DNA of 64,000 bases, taken from NCBI GenBank assembly GCA_963825595.1, contig CAWGUE010000015.1:124001-188000 (forward strand), read 5' to 3'. This document shows, one piece after another, positions 17,867 through 26,744 of the stretch. How positions within the stretch are numbered: position 1 is the stretch's first letter; each line of letters starts with the position of its first letter. The DNA comes from JARFQH01 sp963825595. Its GTDB lineage: Bacteria > Desulfobacterota > Desulfobacteria > Desulfobacterales > SG8-13. A program made the translations under genes and the position numbers. The notes under the pieces were generated by a model. That model ran no database searches. It worked only from the letters and a program-made list of their open reading frames with translations, and was not told the DNA's origin.

Positions 17867-19186
17867 TCAGGCTGTTTCCGGTGCTGGATTTTCCAGTGTC
17901 ATACGGACATGGACCGTCCGTCGACCCCTTACCTCGGTGACCTCAACCACTGCGCCTGGCAAGGTAATCCGGTCGCCTTTTGCCGGCACCTTGCCTGTCA
18001 TGGCCATGAGCAGGCCGGAAATCGTGTCGACCCCGCTGGGATCAAGTGTCAAGCCGAGTTTCCGGTTGATGACCTCCACCGACGTGCTCCCGGCCACCAT
18101 GAATTGCTGAGGCCCTTCCATGAGAATGTCCGGCTGTTCATTGTCGAACTCGTCTTCAACGGATCCGATGATCGGTTCCAAAATATTTTCAAGAGTGACG
18201 ATGCCTGTCACTGATCCGTATTCGTCTACAGCAAAGGCCATATGCTGGTGTGTGGCCTGTATCTGGCGCAAGAGACGGCGGGCCGGCATCGTTTCGGGTA
18301 CGAACTGGGGTGGTCGCATGATTGACGCCAGGTCGAATGGTCCGTCCACCGGCATACCGACCATATCTTTGACGTGGACCACGCCGACGACCTTGTCCAT
18401 TGATCCCTCGCAGACCGGGTACCGCGAGTGCTTCATCTTTCGCGTCAGCTCGCTAGCATCTTCGAGCGAACTGTCGGTATTGAGAAAAACCACATCACCC
18501 CGGGGCACCATGACCCGGCGGCAGATCATTTCGTCAAAATCGAATACCGCGCTGATCAGCCGATGCTCCGATCGGCTCAGCATTCCGTGGATATGAGACT
18601 GGTGGACGAGTGCCCGGATTTCCCCCTCACCCAGAGGAATATCGTGTTCAGTCTGACTTTTGATTCCGACGGTGCGGAGCAAAATGGATGTCGCGGAGCT
18701 GAGACCGACCAGCAGCGGATAAAATAAGAAATAGAAGGCTTTCAGCGGTGCCGCACACCAAAGCAGGATCGTTTCCGGTCTCCTTATGGCTGCAATTTTG
18801 GGGGCTTGTTCACCCAGAACCAAGTGAGCCGCCGTTATGGACGCAAACGCGAGCGTAAAGGCCACAGCGCGGATGACAATCTCCGAGGTTAGCCCTATCG
18901 AGGTGAGCAGCGGACGGAGTAAATGGGCCACAGCCGGTTCACCGACCCACCCCAGTCCCAGGGATGCCATAGTGATACCCAACTGACAGGCCGAAAGTGA
19001 GCCCTCCAGCCGATGAACGAGCCATCGGGCCGTCACGGCAAATGGCCGTCTGTGTTTTACCAGTTCGTCGATACGGCCGGGGCGGACTTTGACCAGCGCG
19101 AATTCGGCAGCGACAAAAAAACCGTTTATGATCACGAGCAGGGTCGCTGTAAGGATCTTGACGGTGTCATACATCCAAGGTGTCAT
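17867..19186 (-). CDS. CNNM/CorC-family membrane protein with CBS pair
   Basis: A 439-residue inner-membrane protein of the hemolysin-C-like (YtfL/CorC) family, linked to magnesium or cobalt efflux in characterised relatives. It has an N-terminal DUF21/CNNM region of about four helices (1-190; ATLLVIINGFFVAAEFALVK is the first), then two CBS domains (about 205-330; the adenosine-binding-type motifs include MVPRGDVVFL and HMAFAVDEYGSVTGIVT), then a CorC_HlyC domain (about 345-425). GAGGA lies 8 bases before the ATG at 19186. Confidence 0.88.
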   Translation of the reverse strand: MTPWMYDTVKILTATLLVIINGFFVAAEFALVKVRPGRIDELVKHRRPFAVTARWLVHRLEGSLSACQLGITMASLGLGWVGEPAVAHLLRPLLTSIGLTSEIVIRAVAFTLAFASITAAHLVLGEQAPKIAAIRRPETILLWCAAPLKAFYFLFYPLLVGLSSATSILLRTVGIKSQTEHDIPLGEGEIRALVHQSHIHGMLSRSEHRLISAVFDFDEMICRRVMVPRGDVVFLNTDSSLEDASELTRKMKHSRYPVCEGSMDKVVGVVHVKDMVGMPVDGPFDLASIMRPPQFVPETMPARRLLRQIQATHQHMAFAVDEYGSVTGIVTLENILEPIIGSVEDEFDNEQPDILMEGPQQFMVAGSTSVEVINRKLGLTLDPSGVDTISGLLMAMTGKVPAKGDRITLPGAVVEVTEVRGRRTVHVRMTLENPAPETA

Positions 19187-19273
19187 TATGCCATTTCCTC
19201 AGGTCGGGATGCGGTTCGAGGACCAAGGGCTATCCGCGATCCGATCATAACGTATTGCCAAGGGGCGATAAAA

Positions 19274-19549
19274 TCAGAGTTTGATTTTAACCTTTTCTCC
19301 CATGGTGTCAAGCCATCTGAATCCGCCCATCAAATCTACACGATCCGGTCTCGGATATTCGGGGCAGCCGACGGTCCCCCGGCAGTATTCAATAAGGAAG
19401 ATGTTTACTTCGTTCATTCGGGTGGATATACTTGCGTATACGATTCGATAACCAGCCGGAGAGATTGTCATCCGTATCAGCCCTGGCAATTGAGGTGCAT
19501 ACTCGGTCAGTCTCCAATAAACATTGCGCCGACTTCTTCCTTCTGCCAT
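19274..19549 (-). CDS. Doubtful small hypothetical protein
   Basis: A 91-residue open frame upstream of the CNNM gene on the same strand. The residues look partly protein-like (YRIVYASISTRMNEVNIFLIEY), but the ribosome site is poor and no family is recognised. If not coding, 19187-19586 is a 400-bp intergenic region between divergent genes. Confidence 0.25.
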   Translation of the reverse strand: MAEGRSRRNVYWRLTEYAPQLPGLIRMTISPAGYRIVYASISTRMNEVNIFLIEYCRGTVGCPEYPRPDRVDLMGGFRWLDTMGEKVKIKL

Positions 19550-19586
19550 ACTCTTATTCGCCGCAAAGGTGCCGGGCGAAAATGTC

Positions 19587-20204
19587 ATGAAGATCCTGAC
19601 CGTATCAGATGTCGTCGACGCGTCATTGTATCCTGGATTCGATGCCGACCGGTTTGCCGGGGTCGACCTCGTTCTGGCCTGTGGTGATCTGCCGCCGGAG
19701 TATCTGTCTTATCTGGTCAACGCTTTGAGGGTCCCTCTTTACTATGTCCGCGGGAATCACGATATTCGTTACGAAACCAAGCCACCCTTAGGTGCCGGCA
19801 ATGTCCATTCAAAATTGGTGCAGTTCAAGGGCGTCAAGATTATGGGGTTTGAAGGCTCCCACTGGTACAATGGCGGCCCTAATCAGTACACCGAATGGCA
19901 GATGCGGTTCATCGTTTATCGCATGCTGCCCACGATTTGGCGGCGAGGGGGGGTCGACATCTTTATGGCCCATGCGCCGCCTCGCTTTGTGCATGATGCC
20001 GAAGATCCCTGCCATCGGGGATTTCAGGTTTTCCGCTGGCTGATACGCCGCTGCCGACCGCAATACTTTATTCACGGCCACATTCATAACCGATTCAATG
20101 ACGATTCCGAAAGAATCACCCTGATCGAATCAACCCGGGTGCTGAACACCTATGGCTTTTTCCAGATTGAAATCGACGATCACCCGTTTGCGGGACAGGC
20201 TTGA
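19587..20204 (+). CDS. Metallophosphoesterase
   Basis: A 205-residue calcineurin-like phosphoesterase that should hydrolyse a phosphomonoester or diester with a two-metal site. Visible motifs are GDLPPEYL, RGNHD and FIHGHIHN, matching the GD, GNHD and GHxH signature. The first motif is SDVVD instead of the usual D-x-H, a variant shared by the PPEYL-type branch as I recall it. The ATG at 19587 lacks a strong ribosome site. Its end overlaps the start of the next gene by 53 bp in another frame, which ties the two together. Confidence 0.8.
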   Translation: MKILTVSDVVDASLYPGFDADRFAGVDLVLACGDLPPEYLSYLVNALRVPLYYVRGNHDIRYETKPPLGAGNVHSKLVQFKGVKIMGFEGSHWYNGGPNQYTEWQMRFIVYRMLPTIWRRGGVDIFMAHAPPRFVHDAEDPCHRGFQVFRWLIRRCRPQYFIHGHIHNRFNDDSERITLIESTRVLNTYGFFQIEIDDHPFAGQA

Positions 20205-21279
20205 CGGGTCCGCCTCCACCCAAACGAAGGTCAGAAGTTTTTCGGACCAGCAGCAGAAAGAGGCGGCTTTTGACAGCCGGGTGCGGGGGGTCCGGACGGT
20301 GCCGATCGACCGAATTGTCGGCAGCGTAGGGCGCTACCAGGATTTCGACAACAGGTTTCGATTGAAGCAGCATGTGCCTTCGGAACGGCTCCAAAAGGTT
20401 AAAGAAGCCATGCGGAACGGTCGCCCACTGCCGCCGGTGAAGCTCTACCAGATTAAGGATGACTATTACGTTATGGATGGCAACCACCGTATTGCCGCCG
20501 CCAAGGAATTCGGTCACGACGAAATCCTGGCGCACATAATCGAGTTTATCCCCTCAGCCACCACCCTGCAGAACATCCTGTTTCGCGAACGGGCGGCGTT
20601 TACCGACCAGACCGGTTTAACCGTGGAAATCAAGCTGACCGAGATCGGGCAGTATGCTTTTTTGCTCAATCAGATCTCGGCCCATCTGGATTATCTGCAG
20701 AAGGGGCGTAAAGATACCGTCACCTTTGCCGAAGTTGCCCGGGACTGGTATAAGACCATCTATCGCCCCCTGTGCGCGATCATTCGACGGGGCCGACTCA
20801 TGGAATTTTTCCCCGGACGAAGTGTTGCGGACATGTACGCGTACATTACGGCACATCAATGGGAAATGGGACGTCAACGGCGCTACGGCAGCGGTATCGA
20901 CCAGTTGATCCCCAACAGCATGGAGGCGTTTAGAAACCAAATGGCAGAGATTAAAGATTGTGATTATCCGGAAATGCGTCGAGGGATCACGGCCTTCATT
21001 CTGATGAGTGTTCAGGCCAAAAAGGAGTTCAAGGTTGTCGACAAGATCTTCGAATTGGAAGAGGTGCAGGAAGTGCACTCGGTTCACGGTGATGTCGATA
21101 TCTTGATTAAAATCGTTCTGAGCCGCGACCTGTTGAGTTCGGATGCTGAGATCATCTCGCAGTTTGTCCACGAGCAGATCCGGCAGCTGCCGGGCGTTAT
21201 TAGTACCAAGACGTTGATTCCCGGCTACTCAAAAATCAAACAACCCTATCAGGTAGCGGCCGCAAAAACCTCGGATTGA
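20152..21279 (+). CDS. ParB-like / AsnC ligand-domain fusion protein
   Basis: A 375-residue protein with an unusual domain order. Residues about 46-125 form a ParB/sulfiredoxin-type domain (VPIDRIVGSVGRY; DDYYVMDGNHRIAAAKEFG). A long helical middle follows. Residues about 290-365 match the AsnC/Lrp ligand-binding RAM domain (AFILMSVQAKKEFKVVDKI; VHSVHGDVDILIKIVLS). No helix-turn-helix of the Lrp type is seen, so a classical regulator is doubtful; nucleotide binding or hydrolysis by the ParB-like part is possible. The ATG at 20152 lies within the phosphoesterase gene and no strong ribosome site is visible; later TTG starts at 20167 or 20188 are alternatives. Confidence 0.8.
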   Translation: MAFSRLKSTITRLRDRLDGSASTQTKVRSFSDQQQKEAAFDSRVRGVRTVPIDRIVGSVGRYQDFDNRFRLKQHVPSERLQKVKEAMRNGRPLPPVKLYQIKDDYYVMDGNHRIAAAKEFGHDEILAHIIEFIPSATTLQNILFRERAAFTDQTGLTVEIKLTEIGQYAFLLNQISAHLDYLQKGRKDTVTFAEVARDWYKTIYRPLCAIIRRGRLMEFFPGRSVADMYAYITAHQWEMGRQRRYGSGIDQLIPNSMEAFRNQMAEIKDCDYPEMRRGITAFILMSVQAKKEFKVVDKIFELEEVQEVHSVHGDVDILIKIVLSRDLLSSDAEIISQFVHEQIRQLPGVISTKTLIPGYSKIKQPYQVAAAKTSD

Positions 21280-21367
21280 CATGCTGCCCATTTCTTTTTT
21301 TTGCGCAAACGGCGACCGATTCAGCAGTGGAAGGAGACATCGGCGGCCACTAGGCCGCTGTCGAAGA

Positions 21368-22546
21368 TCATGCACTCGGAGCCGGTGGTTTATCCAGAAC
21401 ATATGCGGCGATGTCCGATATTTCGCTTTCGGTTTCAGATCGGAAGATATAACGGTATTGTCCCATGGCCTCGAAGTAGAGAGGCGGGTTTTCGGCATGT
21501 TCGGCAAGCCGGTGGCCATACTTTGAAAGGATATCCGTGTGGCTATGCACGTATTTATATGCTTTGCGGCCTAAATAGCAGACGTAATATTTTTTCAAGG
21601 GTTGAATAACCGCATCGCCGCCGACAACCATGTGGGCATAGGCGCGGTATAGGTCATCGTCTATGCTGTAATTCATCATGTCCAGGATTGAACCGCCCGG
21701 TGGTCGGCAATTGATTTCAATCGGCATGTAGCCGTTATCGAGGGCAAAGAATTCGAAGTGGAAAAATTTGCGTTGAATGTTGAACAGGGGCACCAGACGG
21801 CGTCCGACCTTCCTTAGATCTTCCGGAATCCCCCGGTTGACGTAAAAAAAAGTGTCCCTGCCCTGAACGTACTCCAGCACTCCGTCACCGTATACCAGGG
21901 AGTTTTCAAAAATCACCCTGCCGGAGTGATCCGTCAGGCCATCGTAAGAGACGATCCGGCCATCCACAAAGGTCTCCAGCACATAGTCTCCCTCGCACTT
22001 GGGCAGGAAATTCATGAGCTGCCTTTCGTCTTCGATTTTGTAGATTCCACCGGCACCGACGCCTTCATCCGGTTTCAGAATCAAGGGGTATCCTAAGGTC
22101 CGGCTCAGTCGTATCGCGTCGTCAAGGTCGGCCACACGACCACCGCCGGCAACCGTCAGGCCGTTTTGCTGGAATACCGCTTTCATGACCGACTTTTTTT
22201 TCAGCCGGTCAAGATCATTGAGCCGAACGCCCTTGATCCCGAATTCTTCATTAATCATACCCTCCAGCCGCAGCCACTGCTCGTTGTGGGATTCCACGCA
22301 GTCGAAGCTTCCTGGGCGCCCTCGGGCAGCCTTTACGGCGACCAGATCAGCGATGGCTCTTTTGACAGCTCCAAAGTCCTGGAGATCTGTTTTTACATAC
22401 CATTGCAACGCCGCCCGCAGGGGCTGGGGCATGGCATAAAAATCGGCCTCGCCCAACCCCCAGACATCGATGCCGGCCAAGTCGAGTTGAACAATGAAAT
22501 TAGCAAAATTGGGTGGAAATTCGGGGGAAATGTATAGAAAGTCCAT
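21368..22546 (-). CDS. ATP-grasp domain protein (paralogue of 53937-55103)
   Basis: A 392-residue ATP-grasp enzyme of the carbamoyl-phosphate-synthase-like type, substrate unknown. The N-terminal part (MDFLYISPEFPPNFANFI) is a pre-ATP-grasp Rossmann-like domain, followed by CVESHNEQW, the nucleotide-binding strand YPLILKPDEGVGAGGIY, LETFVDGRIVSYDG and the metal-binding segment MPIEINCRPPGG. The same marks occur in the same order at 53937-55103 (FLSPHFPAHYF, FESLNEYW, IVVKPDAGVGA, LEINMRPPGG), so the two are paralogues. GAGG lies 6 bases before the ATG. Here it stands alone, without the esterase that accompanies the paralogue. Confidence 0.85.
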   Translation of the reverse strand: MDFLYISPEFPPNFANFIVQLDLAGIDVWGLGEADFYAMPQPLRAALQWYVKTDLQDFGAVKRAIADLVAVKAARGRPGSFDCVESHNEQWLRLEGMINEEFGIKGVRLNDLDRLKKKSVMKAVFQQNGLTVAGGGRVADLDDAIRLSRTLGYPLILKPDEGVGAGGIYKIEDERQLMNFLPKCEGDYVLETFVDGRIVSYDGLTDHSGRVIFENSLVYGDGVLEYVQGRDTFFYVNRGIPEDLRKVGRRLVPLFNIQRKFFHFEFFALDNGYMPIEINCRPPGGSILDMMNYSIDDDLYRAYAHMVVGGDAVIQPLKKYYVCYLGRKAYKYVHSHTDILSKYGHRLAEHAENPPLYFEAMGQYRYIFRSETESEISDIAAYVLDKPPAPSA

Positions 22547-22725
22547 GGCGTACCTCGAGGGGTATCAATGAGTTTACACGAAAGTTCTCGTTGTTCATTC
22601 GCTTGTCGATTAACCGGAAGTGTTTATTATCCTATAGAAACCGTTACGCAACGAACACCCGTAATTCCCGGGCAAGGAATGCATGCGGGTTATGACCCAA
22701 ATCATATTCAGGCGAGGAGGCTGAA

Positions 22726-23028
22726 ATGGCTATTAAAATTTTTATTAAACGACACTTTAAAGAAGGGCGCACAGAAGAAGCGCTCACCTTACTCAAACAA
22801 TTTCGGCACAAAGCCATGGATCAACCGGGATACGTTTCAGGAGAAACGCTAATAAACCATTACGATGCCCGCAGTATAACCGTGATATCCACGTGGGAAT
22901 CCATTGATGACTGGATCCGATGGCAGGAAAGTGCACAGCGAGAATCCACCGAGGCGAATTTGGAAAGGTTTCTGGAGCAGCCGACAAAATATGAAGTATA
23001 TGATATCGGCCGACCCTCAGCTCTATAA
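22726..23028 (+). CDS. Antibiotic biosynthesis monooxygenase (ABM) domain protein
   Basis: A 100-residue ferredoxin-like-fold protein. The pattern MAIKIFIKRHFKEGRTEEAL, YVSGETLINHYD, ITVISTWESIDDWIRWQES and a closing YEVYDIG is typical of small ABM/quinol-monooxygenase-like domains that bind or oxidise aromatic or haem ligands. GGAGG lies 6 bases before the ATG. It is a single gene between the ATP-grasp gene (divergent) and a small Cys-rich gene. Exact substrate unknown. Confidence 0.8.
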   Translation: MAIKIFIKRHFKEGRTEEALTLLKQFRHKAMDQPGYVSGETLINHYDARSITVISTWESIDDWIRWQESAQRESTEANLERFLEQPTKYEVYDIGRPSAL

Positions 23029-23399
23029 TTGAACTGAAAACTTGCGATGGATGGGCGCTGTTTTCCTCTGTAAAACCAATAATTATATCAGTCCTCGATT
23101 CTTTCTGAAAGGGACGCCGGAGACAGATCTTAGGCCCGACCCGTAACCCACCCGGCAGGCCGTTGACCGTCGGGTGGGTTAAGATTGACCTGCCGCAAAT
23201 TGGCACCCCGCTGTACTTTTTGTGTCAGGCGGCCCATGTCAGGAAGGAATATCGGACGATAATCTATTGAAATGTAATATATTATTGCTTGAGCGATGGG
23301 TGGCATGTTAATTGCTTCTTTAGGGTTGCCGCATGCCATCGAGACTGGTGGCAGTCGGATTGTTACAAACACGACCAACAGGAACGGGAGGGCACCCCA
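23029..23399. other. Intergenic region with a strong hairpin
   Basis: About 370 bp. The notable element is a hairpin: AACCCACCCG (23147-23156) pairs perfectly with CGGGTGGGTT (23173-23182). There is no U-run on either strand, so it is not a classical terminator; it may end the ABM transcript by other means or be a structured repeat. Confidence 0.5.
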
Positions 23400-23603
23400 T
23401 TGATTTGTGACTGCTGTTACCATCGACAAGGATGCAATCAGAAGCCGACACCGGACGAAAGATGCGAAAATTACCTCAAAGATGGCCGGATCGATTTGGA
23501 TGACGATCTTGACATCAACCCGATGGACACGTTTACTTTCGACTACGACACCCTCAAGAAGCTTTTTAAGGACGTTAATGGGGTGAATTTAAAAACAGAA
23601 TGA
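23400..23603 (+). CDS. Small Cys-rich hypothetical protein
   Basis: A 67-residue protein starting at a TTG. The start is set by a strong GGGAGG (23387-23392), 7 bases upstream. Four cysteines crowd the N-terminus (CDCCYHRQGC at 3-12, then C20), followed by an acidic middle (DLDDDLDINPMDTF) and a short helix (YDTLKKLFKDV). A metal or iron-sulfur site is possible. No family is recognised. The gene is convergent with the CoA-transferase fusion gene. Confidence 0.6.
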   Translation: MICDCCYHRQGCNQKPTPDERCENYLKDGRIDLDDDLDINPMDTFTFDYDTLKKLFKDVNGVNLKTE

Positions 23604-23719
23604 GTCTTGCCATACGTCTTTCGCACTCGATCTCCCGCCAATTTTTCTGCCGTTATTCAACCGCTTGATCGCCGGCATGGTGGAGGCGGTTCTCCGAACG
23701 TGACCCTGATTCGTTAATC

Positions 23720-25597
23720 TCAGGCCAGTTCATCAAAACGGCATTTCAAGTAAACCCCTTCTCCGTCGTAGGAAGTCTTTACCTTGTATGGCAGGGTCTT
23801 GAAAAGCCGGATCATGGCCTGGTTGTGGGGTGCTGTATATGCGATCAAGCCGGCAAGGCCGTTTTCCCGTGCGGCATCGGCCAGCTTACGAATAATGCGC
23901 CGGCTGAGGCCTTTGTTCTGATATTTTCGATTAGCGGAGAAGGCGACCTCGGCCATATTATTGTCCATCAACAACATGCTTTCACCGACGGCGATGACCC
24001 GACCGAAGCCGAACTCACCGACAACCGCCACAAGCGTCAGGTCCTTCACGTAGTCGATCTGGGATTTGGTTTCGACCTCTTTGCGGTTGAAGCTGGTCTT
24101 ATCGTGGAAGAACCGGGAGTAGATGTCTTCCTTGTCCAAACTGTAGTAGTGCTCTTGAATCCGACGTTCGTCGACCGGCTTGGCGGGACGGATGGTGATC
24201 TCCTCATCATCGATTATAACCGTTTCTTCTAATCGGATCGGGTAGACGCCCTTTACAGCCTCCCCCAGAGACCGTTCAGGTCCGATCAGACCGGCCTCTT
24301 TGGCATCCTCAAACAATTGCTGCCTGAAATCGGGGTGCGCAATTTCGATCATGGCGATGACCCGCTCCTGAAGGCTCTTGCCGAAAAGATTGACCACACC
24401 ATATTCGGTGACCACGTAGTGGACATCTCCCCGGGGAACAACAACGGCCATGTCCTGGAGCATGGGGACGATGTTGCTGGTCTTGCCGTCTTCCGAGGTT
24501 GAAAACAGCATCAAAATCGACTTTCCGCCCTGGGCACGCCGCGCACCCCTGACAAAATCGGTAATTCCGGACACACCGGCATAAAACGTTTGGGCGGATG
24601 CCTCCGCGGCGACCTGGCCGGTAAGATCGATGGTCTTGGCCACATTCATCGATACCATCCGGTGGTGGCGCGAAATGATGAACGGATCGTTGACATAGTC
24701 CGAGGGGTGAAAATCGACGGCCGGGTTGTCATCTATAAAGTCGTACAGGCTCCGGGTTCCAATGGCAGCCGACGCCACCAGTTTACCCTCGTTGAAGCCT
24801 TTCTTACGGTTGGTGATCACGCCTTTGGCGTACAGGTGCATAATGTCGTCGGTCAGATACTGGGAATGGATTCCCAGATCCTTTTTGTTGGCCAGCGCCT
24901 GGAGGGTGGCCTGCGAAGCAGCATCCAGACCGATCTGAAGGGTTGAGCCGTCGTCGATGAGCCGGGCGATATGCTGCCCGATGCGGGCTGCAATTTCAGA
25001 GGACGGCCGTGGTTCCACGGCCAGAATTTCCTCCTCGTGCTCCACGATGACCTCGACATCGTTCACGTGAATAAAGCTCTGCCCCAGAACACGCGGCATT
25101 TTGGGATTGACTTGGGCGATGACGAGATCTGCCGAAGTGGCGGCGGCCAGGGTGACATCGACTGAAATGCCAAGACTCATCCAACCGAAATCGTCGGGCG
25201 GGGTCACCTGGATCAGGGCGACGTTGATCGGCAATTTGTGCGTCTTGAACAGGCCGGGAACGTCTGACATGTTCATCGGAGTGATAAACCGCACATTGCG
25301 CGTAATGATTTCTTCCCCCCGGGCCGATCCCAGATAAATGGTTCGGATACTGAGACTGTGATCCTGGGTTCGGTTGGCAATGGCCGTGAGCGAGGACGTC
25401 TCCATGCTCAGCATGCGCACGATTTCAAGCCCGGATACCCGTCTGGCCGTTTCAGAGAGCACCCGGACCAGTTCCTGGGGTTCTCCGCACGCGGATCCGA
25501 TAAATACTCTCTGACCGGACCGGATCATTTTAATCGCTTCAACAGCGCTTTTTCGTTTTTCGATATAGTTGTCAGCCCAGTAGATTGACAGGGTCAA
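23720..25597 (-). CDS. Acetyl-CoA hydrolase/transferase - GNAT fusion protein
   Basis: A 625-residue two-part enzyme. Residues about 1-440 match the acetyl-CoA hydrolase / 4-hydroxybutyrate CoA-transferase family (NPAVDFHPSDYVNDPFIIS; VSMNVAKTIDLTGQVAAEA; FYAGVSGITDFVRGARRAQGGKS). Residues about 465-620 are a GNAT domain (YQNKGLSRRIIRKLADAARENG). In characterised relatives the catalytic Glu lies in GIHTE; here the aligned position is Q246 in GIHSQYLTDD, so the classical glutamyl-CoA mechanism may be lost or changed. The TTG start is supported by GGGAGG 6 bases upstream. Such fusions may couple acyl-CoA handling to protein or metabolite acylation, but the role is not established. Confidence 0.85.
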   Translation of the reverse strand: MTLSIYWADNYIEKRKSAVEAIKMIRSGQRVFIGSACGEPQELVRVLSETARRVSGLEIVRMLSMETSSLTAIANRTQDHSLSIRTIYLGSARGEEIITRNVRFITPMNMSDVPGLFKTHKLPINVALIQVTPPDDFGWMSLGISVDVTLAAATSADLVIAQVNPKMPRVLGQSFIHVNDVEVIVEHEEEILAVEPRPSSEIAARIGQHIARLIDDGSTLQIGLDAASQATLQALANKKDLGIHSQYLTDDIMHLYAKGVITNRKKGFNEGKLVASAAIGTRSLYDFIDDNPAVDFHPSDYVNDPFIISRHHRMVSMNVAKTIDLTGQVAAEASAQTFYAGVSGITDFVRGARRAQGGKSILMLFSTSEDGKTSNIVPMLQDMAVVVPRGDVHYVVTEYGVVNLFGKSLQERVIAMIEIAHPDFRQQLFEDAKEAGLIGPERSLGEAVKGVYPIRLEETVIIDDEEITIRPAKPVDERRIQEHYYSLDKEDIYSRFFHDKTSFNRKEVETKSQIDYVKDLTLVAVVGEFGFGRVIAVGESMLLMDNNMAEVAFSANRKYQNKGLSRRIIRKLADAARENGLAGLIAYTAPHNQAMIRLFKTLPYKVKTSYDGEGVYLKCRFDELA

Positions 25598-25706
25598 TTT
25601 TAACCTCCCTTATGGCCAGTGCCGTGTCGTTTCCGGTGTGTCTGTTCAATTCTCTGATTGCTGATTGTATGGTCACCATAACCATTATAAAACTCTCGCC
25701 AACAAA

Positions 25707-26540
25707 TCAAGTGCCTGGCACAGCATCGTTCAACCCCCAGTCATAGTCGGTGTCTGTGATGCGGTTGACCGATTCAAGCTTCTCCTGTAATTCGGGACGG
25801 GCATATTTTATTAAATGGGCGATGACGCCGGCTTCTTTGCCTCCGAAATCAACTTCGAACCAGCTGTAAATGCTGGAGACCACCAGCCGGCCCTCTTCGA
25901 ACCGAACGCCGCGGTCGTGATTAACGTATTCACGCGCCCCTATGTCAAGCAGATCATCCGTGTTGTCACGTGTGTATGCAACAGGCTGAAGATTTGGACA
26001 ACCGATGGAGGCGCAATTAACACCGTAGTGCACCCGGGGATCTTTCCAGATTGGGCGCAGGATACGGTGCTCGATATCGTCGAGGCTGATTTTTTGACTT
26101 TCCACGCTGACCAGTTTTTTACCCCAGGGACCATCCGAAAAAAGACCCGGTGAAATGTCAATGTCCCGAATACTTTTGACGGGGTAGTGATCAAGAATAA
26201 TTTTGACCGTCAGGGCATTGTAAAGGTTGATCCAGAAGGCTTTTTGCTCGGCCCGCTGCAGTCGACTTACCGGCGTTTGAGCCAGTTTTCGTATGTATTC
26301 AGAAATATTATCCCGGTCGGTCGCCGATACCCGGCCGTATTGAACCAGGGTCACCGCGTTGTTCCGCTTGACCAGATAAGACTGCAGGAATCGATCCCAG
26401 GCGGAATGATCCACCCTGATCGTGGCGGAAGGATCGTTCTGAAGCCAGTATTCCCAGAGATCGGGTTTGGCTGCGGCCAGCGCCGCAGAGCATATCAGCA
26501 GAAAACCGATCGTCAGAGTGGCAAATTTACGAAGCGCCAT
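25707..26540 (-). CDS. DUF547 domain secreted protein
   Basis: A 277-residue protein with a signal peptide (ending SAALAAA) and a DUF547 domain. Family marks are FWINLYNALTVKIILDHYP, the Cys-containing HYGVNCASIGCPNL and a late SSIYSWFEVDFGG. The fold is papain/transglutaminase-like, but family function is unknown. AAAGGAGG lies about 5 bases before the ATG. It is transcribed away from the CoA-transferase gene's start in the same direction, about 110 bp upstream of it, so the two may form an operon (DUF547 first). Confidence 0.85.
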   Translation of the reverse strand: MALRKFATLTIGFLLICSAALAAAKPDLWEYWLQNDPSATIRVDHSAWDRFLQSYLVKRNNAVTLVQYGRVSATDRDNISEYIRKLAQTPVSRLQRAEQKAFWINLYNALTVKIILDHYPVKSIRDIDISPGLFSDGPWGKKLVSVESQKISLDDIEHRILRPIWKDPRVHYGVNCASIGCPNLQPVAYTRDNTDDLLDIGAREYVNHDRGVRFEEGRLVVSSIYSWFEVDFGGKEAGVIAHLIKYARPELQEKLESVNRITDTDYDWGLNDAVPGT

Positions 26541-26744
26541 TGTCGTCCTCCTTTCATCAACGTGTTAAACGGGTATGCAGGGCAGAATGCGGAAACCGGC
26601 CTTGATAAGGAAGTCGCTAAAGCGATCACCCGCCTTACAGCGATGATGCCGATTATCGGAAGGATCTGAGAGTTTACTGCCCTCAGTGGTTTTACAGCGG
26701 AAAAGAAGCGTCGCATTGAAACCGCATGGCGGTGTTGCTGGATG

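Noticed and set aside
17531..18214. Open frame of 227 codons on the plus strand
   Set aside because: Antisense to the FmdB-type and CNNM genes, which have clear domains and ribosome sites.
19013..19687. Open frame of 224 codons on the plus strand
   Set aside because: Runs antisense into the CNNM gene and out of frame into the metallophosphoesterase gene; composition is not protein-like.
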